This document shows positions 49,096 through 59,672 of a DNA stretch of 64,000 bases, one piece after another. The first letter of the stretch is position 1, and every line of letters starts with the position of its first letter. A program made the position numbers and the translations under genes. This DNA comes from Phaeosaccion multiseriatum. Its lineage: Eukaryota > Ochrophyta, other classes. The DNA lies in the NCBI GenBank assembly GCA_965112735.1, contig OZ218950.1, forward strand, positions 2,852,001 to 2,916,000, written 5' to 3'. A model generated the notes under the pieces. That model saw nothing but the letters and a program-made list of their open reading frames with translations. It had not been told where the DNA came from and did not search any database.

Positions 49096-51157
49096 GAGAG
49101 AGAGGCAGAGGGGGACAGGCGAAGGGAGGGAGGGAGGGAGGGAGGGAGGGAGAGGAAGGGAGGAAACGAGGAGGGAAGGGGGGTTAGGGGAACACCTGAC
49201 ACCTGGCACCTGATACCTGACATCTGACACCTGACACCTGACTCCTCACCATGATAGTGTTTACGCGTCGATATGTGTGTCCCTTCTTCTCGATAGAGAC
49301 AATCGACGGCCAAACAAACCGAGCGCCTCTTTACCGTGATCCACAGCGCCGGGTCCACCTGATATGGAGAAGGCTTTTGAGACGCAGCCTTCCTTCGCCT
49401 CGATGAGGATCCTCCTCCTTCTCCATCGTCCTCCTTCACGCCCACGTCTGCCCCCCCCCCCCCCTCCTCCTCCCGCTGCTGCTGTATCATCAACTCCTAC
49501 GAAGGGTCGGCTGGCTTGTGTGTGGTTATAGCCCTGGTTGCTCTCGCCGAGATGACCAGCAGCACCTTCATACACCCCCCCACTGCCATGGCCTCGCACC
49601 GACTGACTCTGAATCTGCCTCTGCCGTGCAGTGGCCCCAAGGCCTTCTCCAGCTGGCGGCGAAGGGGGCGAAGACTCTGGCCTCTCTCTCTCGGTCTCGA
49701 CAGCAGCAGTGTACAAATCGTCGACCATAAGCCGTAGCCCCATCCCGTGCCTACTTATAATAGTGCTACTACTGCTATCTCCCGGATGCGCCCCAGAGGC
49801 GACATAAGCCCTCGCCCCTGTACCATGGCTGCTCCCCTCCCCACTTGCCGCCCAGGAGGTGGCGTTCGGCGGAAGGGGTCCACCCCCACTGGCAAGCCCC
49901 TCGACTTCAAGCTCCTGATTTCCCCTGTAGCCATTGTCGTAGCCGTAGCTCTGGGGTCTGACCGCCGGGGGGGGGGGGGGGGCTACTATGACTGTCTGTT
50001 CCGGCCTCGGGGGAGACCCGGTTCCTGCGCTTCTTCTTTGTGCGTCTGTGCTTGTGGCCCGGGCTGCTATCGCTGCCGCTGCCTCTACTCCTGCTGGCCA
50101 TGAGTTGAGGAAGGGAAGGGGGGTGGGGCGAGGTGGGGGCTTTCTGGAGCCATTGAGGCTGCTGGTGCTGCTGGTGCTGGTGCTGGTGCTGCTGCCCCAA
50201 GTGTTGCTGTTGCCGGAAGTGTTGCTGCATATGTTGCTGCGGCTGTAACTTCTCCCCCTCCTCTTGCTCGTACTCCTCCCGCTCCGGCTGGGCCGGAGCA
50301 CCCCGATGCTGCTGCAGCGCGTAGGGCCGCATGTAGCTCTGGTCCAGGCCGAGGCTGCTGGAGGGTTTTCGTTGTTGCTGTTGTTGTTGTTGTTGTTGTT
50401 GCTGTTGTTGATGATGATGTTGTTGCTGTTGTTGATGCTGTTGCTGTTGTTGCGGCTGGTGATAATGATGCCAGCGATCCTGCGGCTGCTGCTGCTGCTG
50501 CTGCTGCGGCTGTATCACCAACTGCTCGGGCTGCTGCTGTTGGTGGTGGTGGTGGTGCTGCTGCTGCTGCTGGTCGTGTTGGTGGGCTACTCCCCCATAG
50601 CCACCGTGGTAGTACCGTTCCTCCTCGTCTTCTTCGTCCTCTTCCAGCTGCCGCATCTTGCGCTGGGTATGCTCGTTGTGCTCTTGAAGCAGTGAGGGCA
50701 TGACCGAGTGGGCCCAGTTGCTGAAGGCTGGATCGTTGTTGTTATTGTTGTTGTTGTTGTTGTTGTTATTGTTGTTGTTGTTGTTGTTGTCGTTGTGGTT
50801 GACTCCTCGACTGCCCATGCTGCGGCCCAAGGTGGGAGACAGGGTCGGAGACTGGCTCATGGAAAACCCGCCGCCTTGCCATTCACCACCTCTTCCCCTC
50901 CCTCCTCCCGAACCCCTGCTTCCTGGTGTTATATTCTGGGGGTCGTACATTAAAGAAGCGTCCAACTCATTCCCAAGCGAGTGTGCCCGGTGTTGCTGCG
51001 GCGGCTGCTGCGGCTGGTGCTGCTGCTGCTGCTGCTGCAACGGGCCGAAGGAGCTTCGCCCATGGCTTTCCGCGTGAGAGGCCGTTTCTCCTCCCTGCCC
51101 ACTCCGTCCCACCTCGTCGTCCGGTCGCTGCTGCTGCGCTCTCCAGGAGGGATTCAT
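47179..51157 (-). CDS. Gln/Asn/Ser/Gly-rich protein of unknown function with a Cys/His cluster
   Basis: Minus-strand exons are about 51157-49250, 49019-48862, 48485 to ~48145 and ~47900-47179. The start MNPSWRAQQQRPDDE opens a very low-complexity protein with poly-Gln, poly-Asn and GHKHRRTKKKRRNR, a likely nuclear-localisation patch. Within exon 1 the sensible frame changes at a 16-base G-run (49967-49982) and again at a 14-base C-run (49451-49464), so an intact frame needs indels there. Between them coding-like sequence continues (HGMGLRLMVDDLYTAAVE). Around the exon 1/2 junction a basic Cys/His-rich segment occurs: SVCLAVDC, THISTRKHYHG, AKCRHTHRHGPKKG, LEKVKKHQQRHEKE. It could bind zinc or nucleic acid, but I do not recognise the domain. 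The C-terminus is Ser/Thr/Asn-rich. The last junctions are uncertain. Confidence 0.5.
48258..48325 (-). repeat. Polyglutamine-coding CAA/CAG tract
   Basis: On the minus strand about 20 Gln codons lie in exon 3 of the unknown protein. Further Gln tracts are at about 50370-50600 and an Asn (AAC) tract at about 50733-50790 in exon 1. Confidence 0.85.
48799..48841. repeat. (CA)n microsatellite
   Basis: A pure CA run of about 42 bp on the plus strand, (TG)n on the gene strand, lies a short distance after the donor of exon 2 of the unknown protein. Confidence 0.9.
49039..49105. repeat. (AG)n microsatellite
   Basis: A GAGA run followed by GGGA units to about 49150 fills most of the intron 49020-49249 of the unknown gene, as (TC)n on the gene strand before the acceptor. 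Confidence 0.88.
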
Positions 51158-52322
51158 GGGGACGAGTGCTGCTCGCTTCCCTCCTTACTGCTGCTGCTTC
51201 ACAGCTGCTGCTATTGCCCCGAAATGATCATGGCCTTGATCCCTTGTGCCCTCATCCTTACCCCCCTCTCTCCTCTTCTTTTCTCTCTCTTTTCTCTGCA
51301 GTGGAGAGACGCAGCAAAAATAAGGAGGGCAGGGAAGGGGGGCAAGGACGTCAAGAAGGGCGGAGATAGAAATAGTCAAGAAATAATGAGGCTTCACTGA
51401 AGCGGAGCAGCGAGGCTTGAGAAAGGGAGAGCGTCGGCAGGAGCCAGAAGATAACAAAAAACCTCTCCTCCCTCAAGGTCGAGGCTTTGATCCCAAACTC
51501 ACCATAAAACGCCTCCTTCAGCGTGCCTTAATACAGAGACACTGCTGCTCCTGCTCCCGCTCGTCCTCCTTGCGCCGCTGGTGTGGCGGTTGGGACGCTG
51601 TGCCAGACCTTAGAAAATCAAGAATAGAAATCCTTCTCCCAACAAGGTGGGAGCCACGCCAGTCACTCTACCAATAGGAGGAGCGGCAGGAGCAGGAGGC
51701 AGGTGTGCAGGAGGTAGGGCAAAGCAAAGGAGAGCTGCTACCAAAGATTTTAATTCATTAATTCTTCTTCAGTCCCAGATCGCAACGGGGATTGCAAGAT
51801 CGAGGGAGCAATCATAACGAACTCTCACGCTTTCAATTGCACGTTTCGATGTGCTCGACATTTAGAGGCATACGCCACCGGCGGGGCGGCCTGTGAGGCC
51901 AAAACCCGCGGGTTGTTGGCAGGCTCAGTACCACCCGGCCCTCTCGTGTTCGCCCGCTGCCGCTGCTCGGACCTTTAGGTGAGGATATGTTTCTTGTATT
52001 CCGGGGGATGGACGCTCCCTGTGCTGGGGATGCTGCAGGAGCAGTCGGAGTGCTCGAGGCCCACCACATGATACAGAGAGAAGGAATCATTACCCTTTGG
52101 ACTCCTCGCAGCTGCGACCGCCAGTCCCTGCGGAACACTCATACCTGAACCGAATGAGTGTACGGGAGGGGTCGTGTGCCTACACCTGACGCAGTCTTTC
52201 TCTCTCTTCTCCTTTACTTTGCTCCTTGCCCACCTTTCGTCGTTGTTGAACCCCTTCTCAAGAGCAGAGCGACGCGGAGCTGTGGAAAGCAGCAGCAAGT
52301 TGCGGCAGCATTAACCGCGGCC
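51158..52322. promoter_or_regulatory. Divergent intergenic region, unknown protein / sulfite reductase
   Basis: 1,165 bp separate the two start codons. Scattered short open frames show no family resemblance. An AT-rich patch (TTTTAATTCATTAATTCTTC) lies near 51748. It probably contains both promoters and 5' UTRs; no site is proven. Confidence 0.4.
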
Positions 52323-54373
52323 ATGCCTTTCCAAAGAACGCCCTCCGTCCTGGCGGCCGCCGTGCTAGCGGCGGCGCTGACCTCCAGCACAGCCTTCGTC
52401 CCCACCTCCTCCTTCACACACTCCTCCTCCACCACCTCACCTTCACCGGCAGCAGCAGCAGCAGGAGGAGGAGGAGGAGCACGGGGAGGAGGAATGCGGC
52501 GCTCTGCTACGACAATGGTGGCGGCTCCCCCGGCCAAGGCTGTGAAGCTGGACAAGATCAATCTGCTGAAGCAGAGCAGCCTGAACCTGCGCGAGCCCGT
52601 CCGCTCGGAGTTTGCCAATGACGAGATTTTCATTAACCACGACGCTTACCAAATTCTCAAGTTTCACGGATCGTATCAGCAGGTATGTGTATCTCAGTAT
52701 ATATATAAATAGAAAAGAAAGGGCGGGGAAGGAAGAGGGAGGAGAAGGTGCGGCATGCCCGGATCTTTATTCCCTTTCGGGGTCGCGTGGTGCGGAGAGG
52801 GGAGGGGGGGGGGGGAGATTGGTCGAGTGATCGACCGAAGGGTATGTGTTGCAATTGACGAGAAAAGGCATGACCAATGATCTTGTTTTCTTACCCGCCC
52901 TCCCTCTCCCCCCCTCCGCACGTGGCTCCCTTCACTCCACATTTCTCTTGTACCGTACGGACGACGATACCCTCACTCGCCCCATTAACACACACAACCT
53001 CACAACCAACCCACACAGGACCACCGCGAGCACCGCAAGAAGGGCGAGCAGAAAGACTACTCCTTCATGCTTCGCCTCAAGATGCCGGCAGGGGAGTGCA
53101 CCCCAGAGCTGTACAAGCTACTTGATAACCTATCCGACGAGATGGGGCAGGGGAACCTTCGCCTCACCACCCGCCAGACCTTCCAATTGCATGGGGTGGC
53201 CAAACACAATTTGAAGCACGTCATTGCCGAGATAATGAACATTGGCGGCTCCACGGTGGGCGGCTGTGGGGACGTGAACCGCAACATCATGACCACACCG
53301 GCTCCGATTCACGACCCTCGCAAGCCTGAGTACGAGTACGCCCGCAAGTACACCAAGGTGAGGAGGACTGAGACAGACGAGGGGGCGTGGAGGAATGAGG
53401 AGGGATGGAGGAGTTGTAGTGGCGGCGATGGATGGGTTGGAAGGGAAGGAGGAAGGATGGGTAGACCTCCTGGGCGGCTTGTCATATCCAAGCAGCAGCA
53501 GCAGCAGCAGTAGGAGGAAGAGCAGGAGCAGGAGCAGCAAGTCGTGGTTCTCTTTCCTGTTTCATTCAGCCAGTCTCCCCCTCCTTTTTTACCCCCCTGC
53601 CTACAATTCTCTTCTTTTCGTTTCTCTCCGTCTTGCTCTCCGTCTCGATACTAACTCAATTCTTCTTCGCCTTGAAACAACACAACACAACCCACGACAC
53701 AAACAATGTGACAACCAACAACAACAAACAACCAACAGGCAATTGCGGATCTCTTGCGCCCTCTTTCCAGCGCCTTCACAGAGCTGTGGCTGGACGGAGA
53801 GAAGGCCGCATCCATCGAGTATTGGAGGAAGGACTACGCGGACATGGACATTGATGCAGAGATGGTCAAGGACAACGGCAGGGGAATCATCCTTGACCAT
53901 CCTGTCGAGCCCCTGTACGGTGACTTGTACCTGCCGAGGAAGTTCAAGATTGGAGTGACGGTACCGGGGGACAATAGCATTGACATTTACACCAATGACA
54001 TTGGAGTGGTGGTGGTGACGGACCCGGCGACGGGCGAGCTCGAGGGTTTCAATGTGATGGCTGGGGGAGGGATGGGGCGCACGCATGGTAAGGACACAAC
54101 CTTTGCTCGGGCGGCGGACCACATGGGATTCGTGCCCAAGGAGGACATTTTGGAGTGCTGCAAAGCCATCTTGGCGGCGCAGAGAGACCACGGCAATAGG
54201 TGAGGGAGGGAGGGAGGGAGGGAGGGAGGGGCTACTTAGTCAATGGAGGGAAGGAGGGAGAGAGGGAGGGAGGGAGTGCTGTATCAAGGGATGGGAGGAA
54301 GGAGGGAGGGACTACTTAGTCAAGGGAGGGAAGGAGGGAGGGAAGGAACGTTGCTGACGAATAGAGTCAAGGC

Positions 54374-54404
<31 letters not shown>

Positions 54405-55373
54405 GGAACCACCTCTGTGGCGGGGGCTTTCACCTGCCCCCACGTGGGGCGGGATGATGGATGCCTGGAAGGTAAACAGGCAACGCTGAGTGGTTTTGAC
54501 TGATGTGGTGGTCTCTGTCCCTCTTTGCTTAACAGTGTTTCGCGTTCACTCTCCGCCGCCGCCCCTCATGCTTGGTTTTGCTAACTTGTTATATGGCAAT
54601 ATCGATGTACTCTGTCTGTCCCGTCCTGTCAGGGAGATTCGAGCCAATGCCCGAATGAAGTACCTCGTACACACGCTCGGCATGGATCGTTTCCGCACCC
54701 TCGTGGAGAGCTACATGGGCAAGCGAGTGCAGCCCTGGAGGGAGATGAAGAAGTGGAAGTACAGCGACTGGCTGGGCTGGCACGAGCAGGGGGACGGCAA
54801 GCTCTTCTACGGCGTCAACATTGAGCAAGGAAGGATCATCGACTCTCCCAAGGTCCAGCTCAAGACGGGACTCCGCGCCCTCATAGACAAGTACAACTTC
54901 CACGTCGTCTGCACGCCGAACCAGTCCCTCATCATCAAGGACATTGCCCCGTCGCAGAAGGAGGAAGTCACCGCCCTGCTGGCCTCGTACGGTGTGCTCC
55001 CCATTGAGAGCATCGACCCTCTGACTCGCCTGTCCATCGCCTGCCCTGCGCTGCCCATGTGTGGCCTCGCCATCACGGAGGCCGAGCGCCGTATGCCGGA
55101 GTATGTGGAGCGAATCCGCGCCCTGCTGAACCAGGAGGGACTGGGGTCGGAGGAGATTATGATCCGCATGACTGGATGCCCCAACGGCTGTGCAAGGCCT
55201 TACATGGCTGAGCTGGCGTTTGTCGGTGACGGACCACAGAGCTACCAGGTACGTGTAACCCCTCCTCTCAGTTTTTACTACACTCTCTCTTTCTCTCTTA
55301 TCTCGATATCACATTCCTCACACCCGAACCTACCCACCCCACCCCTGTCCTACCCTACCCAATCCTCCTACAC

Positions 55374-55426
<53 letters not shown>

Positions 55427-55669
55427 CACACGCACACGCACACACACACACAGGTGTGGGTTGGGGGCTCTCCCGGCAACGAGCACGTGGGCTATGTGTT
55501 CCAAGACCGCATGAAGGACGTGAAAATGGAGGAGACTGTCTCGGGCCTGCTCAAGGCCTACAAGAAGGGCAGGATCAACGAGCCGGGCACGGACTACCCG
55601 GAGGCCTTTGGAGACTTTTGCCATCGCCTTGGAGCCGACCAACTCAAGGCCGCCGTCGCAGCTGTGTAA
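52323..55669 (+). CDS. SIR: Ferredoxin-type sulfite reductase, plastid-targeted, about 663 aa
   Basis: Five exons join in frame: 52323-52682, 53019-53357, 53739-54199, 54633-55248 and 55454-55669. The enzyme reduces sulfite to sulfide with six electrons from ferredoxin, in plastid sulfur assimilation. Residues 1-24 form a signal peptide ending SSTA, followed by F25-V-P, the ASAFAP-type junction of red-lineage complex plastids, then a Ser/Thr/Ala-rich transit region. The catalytic part has RLTTRQTFQLHGV and GGGMGRTHG. The siroheme/4Fe-4S cysteines occur as ACPALPMC (~residues 524-530) and TGCPNGC (~567-571). ACPALPMCGLAITEAER favours sulfite over nitrite reductase. It is divergent from the unknown Gln-rich gene and convergent with zeta-carotene desaturase. 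Confidence 0.95.
54200..54360 (+). repeat. (GGGA)n and CTACTTAGTCAA duplication in SIR intron 3
   Basis: The intron starts GTGAGGGAGGGAGGG. GGCTACTTAGTCAATGGAGG near 54230 recurs as GACTACTTAGTCAAGGGAGG near 54309, both embedded in GGGA repeats. Confidence 0.8.
55373..55453 (+). repeat. (CA)n microsatellite ending at the SIR exon 5 acceptor
   Basis: A CA run with CG interruptions continues directly into the acceptor CACACACAG|GTG at 55453. Confidence 0.9.
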
Positions 55670-56527
55670 GAGGTGCCGCAGAGCGCTTAGCGCATAGACG
55701 AGGGAGGGAGGAAGGAAGGGACGAGGAAGCAGCGGGTGGGGGGCGAGAGCCTGAGGCGGAGGCGGAGGGGAGGGGTGAGGGAAGGAATCAGCGGGGGGGG
55801 GGGAGCGTTGCAGCTTTGTTTGTACTTTTCAATTTTTTGCACGATCAGTAAGTGAGATGCTGCTCACATGCACTGCTGCTGCTGTGCTGCCGCTGTGAGA
55901 AGATGGTTGTGTATTTTGCCCTCTTCTCCTCTCTCGCCTCTCTCCGCCGCCGGATAAATTGACTGCCTATATCATAATTTTAAATACGAGTACTGTAGTT
56001 AGTATCTATACATGCCACTCCACCCCTCCCCCCGCCCCCCCCCCCCCCGGTTCCTCCCGGTTCGGTTCGGGACACGTGTGCCACACTGCATGCCCCACAC
56101 GACAGACGGACAGACAATCAGCACCACCACCACTGCCCCAGGCAGGAATGCCCTTCTCACTCCTGGCCCTGCTCCTGTGGCTGGCGCCTGGCGGTTACTG
56201 CGGCTTGAGCACTACAAGGGGAAAGGACCGGAGAGAGAGAGAGAGAGTGTGTGTATCTCCCCCCTCCCCCTGGCAAGAGGCGAGCAGCTATGAGAAGTCA
56301 TCTCTCGCCCTATTGACTGTGGGGGTCATTGACAAGTGTTGTACAGAGAGAGAGGAAGAGAGAGAGAGAGCAAAGCCGCTTGCTTCCCCATCGCTTCTCC
56401 ACACAAGAGACTCATCCCAGTCCCTCACCTCTCTCTCCCTCCTCTCCCCCCCCGAGCATCAGTATACTTCCCCTCTCTGAATAATTGGCAACTGGCTAGC
56501 GATAGACTGGCGATTGACTGACTGGCA
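55670..56527. other. Convergent intergenic region, SIR / ZDS
   Basis: 858 bp between two stop codons. It includes a G-run near 55791, AT-rich sequence near 55955-56010 that may hold polyadenylation signals, and pyrimidine-rich sequence. No gene is seen. Confidence 0.5.
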
Positions 56528-59500
56528 TTATGCAGTGGCCCCTCCTGCTGCCGCCTTGGCCTTGGCGAGTGCCGGAGTGTCCTCCAGGATGCGGTCTGCG
56601 CACAGCAGGGCGGACTTGGTTGCTCCCTCCATAGAGTCGATGTAGTCCTGGTAAGTGTAAGAGCCTGAGGGAGGGGGGATGGCAGTGGATGGGGGCGGTG
56701 GATATAGGTGCAAGAGACCGGGCAATGTTAGGGGCAGGGGAGTGGTGTGAGAGGGTGAGGTGGGTGGGAGGTAAATGTGTGTAACCTCCCTCCCTCTCTC
56801 CTCTCCTCTCCCTCCCTCTCTCCTCTTACCAGCCAGGAAGAAGTTCGGGACGTCGGTGCGCTGCGACGGCCTGTACTTATCCAAGCCAGGCCCCTCTCGG
56901 TACAAAGACTCTCCAATCTTCACCACATTGGTCCATGTGCAGTTCAGCTTGGTGGAGCTGGGGAAGAGGCCGTGCACCTGAGTGAGGGAGGGAGTGAGGG
57001 AGTGAGGGAGTGAGGGGGGGGGGGGGAGGGAGGGAGCGTAAGGACTTCCTTGACTTGGTGGACAACAACAAGGGCATGGGGGAAAAGAACAGAGCAAGGG
57101 AGGGGGTGTGGCGGTTTCTCTCCGTACACCCACCCACCCACCCACACACACACACAAACATCCGATGCGTCGGACAGGTGTGCCTAAGGTGTGCCTGGGG
57201 CATGTGTGTCTTGCCGTCTTGCCGTCTTATCGTCTTATCGTACCTGCTTGAGGCACTCTGCGGCGATGGCATCCGTGCTGGCGCCCATCCACTTGTCGCC
57301 GGGGGTCATGACACACTGCAAGAGAGAGCCCTTGCCCTCCTGCGTGTGTGCGCGTGAGTGCATGCATGTGTTTGACGTGTTATGTGATAGCGGGGAGGGG
57401 AGGGGAGGGGAGGGGAGGAGGTCAGTCACCAACTCAAGGAGGCAAAGGGCGGGGAGAAGGCAAGAGAGGCTCCACCACGCACACACGCACACACGCACAC
57501 ACGCACACGCACACGCACCTGGTAGTAGTTGGAGGAGGGGGAGGTGAGGGCGAGGTCGGCGAAACAGCTGAACTCTGCGTCTGCCGAGTACAGGAGGTTG
57601 TCCAAGCCGGGCGCACGGCCCTGCCCAAAGTCTCCGTTGACATTCATCATCTTTTCGTCGTCGTTCATCTCCGTGACCCAGCCATCGAAGCGCAGCTGCA
57701 CAGTGGCAACGGGCACTCCTTTTGGGGGCAGGGAGGGAAGAGAGGAAGGGGAGGGAGGGGAGGGGAGGGGAGGGGGGAAGAGAGGGAAGGAGGCAGGCAG
57801 GCGGGCTGGTGAGGTGAGCAGCCGAGTGGGGGAGGGGGGGTTTCTTCCCGGTAGAGTTGCCTCTGATCATGTGATGAGTGTATGTGTGTTTCATACGTAT
57901 ACATATATATGTAATATATATATAATACATACATGATGAAAAAGCTATTTTGCTCACTGAACCTAGAATCCAACCCAACCCACGCACATACCGTCGAGCT
58001 TGTAGACATTGTCAAACATAGGGAACTTGCGGAAGTTCTCGGGGAGGAGCTTCTTGATACCGGGCACGTCAACTGCGGCCACCACCACGTCAAAATCTTT
58101 GTAGGTCTCTCTGCTCAGATGGCAATGGATGGGAGTGGATGGGAGGCAGGCGAGGGGCACGGACAACGCCAGTCATCATGAGGTGGGCATCGTCCATCTA
58201 TCCACAGAAAACAATAAGCGGGATAAGGAGAGGGGGGGAGGAGGAGGAGGAGGACGAGGAGGAGGAGGACGAGGAGGAGGAGGAGGAGGAGGAGGAAGAG
58301 GAGGATGGGAAGGGCCGTACTCACTCACTCACTCCCTCACTCACCCCTTGCCCTCTCTCTCCGCGAACTCGAGGCCGTTGATCTTGGTGGGCCTTCCCTG
58401 CTCATCCACCTCGTGGCGGATATTCTGCACGCGGCTGCTAGTGGTGATCTAGGGAGAGGGTATCACAGATGGTCAAACAGGGGGCATCAAAAGGGCAGGA
58501 CAATCGGAGGAAGGCAAGGTAAGGCACTGCTATGTAGTATGGGTATGGAGGTCCAGATCAGAGAAGAGCCATCTCTTTCCGTCGGTGCATGATGGTTCCA
58601 TCATCCTTCCTCACCCACGCACCCCCACGCTCTCTCACTCACGCCAACCGCCTGAGCTCGGATGTAGGGCCCCTCCCTCCCCTCCGTCCGTCCCTCTCAG
58701 CAAACACCCAAGAGGGAGAGGAGGGCACCCCAAACAAACCCTACCCCTACCCACCCACCCATCCGCTCATGGACGAACCCACACACCCTCGCACCCGCGC
58801 ACCCATTGACATAATAACACGTACCTTGACTCCTCTCTTGGTGAGGTACTCCTGGATGGGCTTGTGAATAAAGTCCTCAGGTGAGCCCTCAAGCATGCGC
58901 AGCACCGACGCCTCCGTGCGCACCGCAAACAGCTGGAAAATGGTGAGCATGCATCGGGCGCTGATATTGTCGCAGTCAATAAAGCCAAGAGCGTAGGCAA
59001 TGGGGTCCCACATGCGCTCAATGGAGCCCCTGCTGCCGCCCTTGCCCATGAACCAGTCAGTGAAGCTCACTGCGTCTAACGCACGCACATCCTCCATGGC
59101 GGCGTCAAAGTTCACAAGTGCCTTGACCACAGGGCTTGTGGCGAGGGCCACCGCGTTGGCGAGCTTGTCGTAGATGCCCAGTTGTTGTGTGGTGGCGAAT
59201 GCCCACATACCCGTGAACGGGGCTCCAATGCCTCCCAGGCGGAAGTCCAAGGCACCCAGAGATCCACCCTGTGTTAGTGTGTGTGTGGGGGGGGGGGGGG
59301 GGGGGGGGGCAGGAGACGATTGTGAGGCCATCATTGTTATTGAGGGAAGTTGAGAGAAGAGAGTGGGGTGGGTGGGAGGTAGGGCCCGGTAGGAGGGGGC
59401 AAAACCCTCTTTGACTCTGGCAGGTGTGTAGCTCTAAGAATTCCTGCTCTACCTCCAACTCTCTAGCAGGTGTGAGGTGGGAGGTGTGGGGGATCGCTCA

Positions 59501-59636
59501 GGACTGCGGGGTGGGCAAGGAGGAAAGCAGTGACAGAAGGCGGTAGTAGTGGAGCAGTAGTAGAAGTAGCGGTAGAGAGTAGTAGTAGTAGTAGTAGTAG
59601 TAGCAGTAGTAGTAGTAGTCGTAGTAGTAGAGGTAA

Positions 59637-59672
<36 letters not shown>

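Noticed and set aside
51833-52298. Minus-strand open frames upstream of sulfite reductase
   Set aside because: They show no family resemblance, no phase-consistent splicing and lie in a divergent promoter region.
53990-54070. Alternative call of nitrite reductase for the siroheme enzyme
   Set aside because: ACPALPMCGLAITEAER and the long ferredoxin-SiR-like C-terminus fit sulfite reductase; nitrite reductases differ around the first Cys pair.
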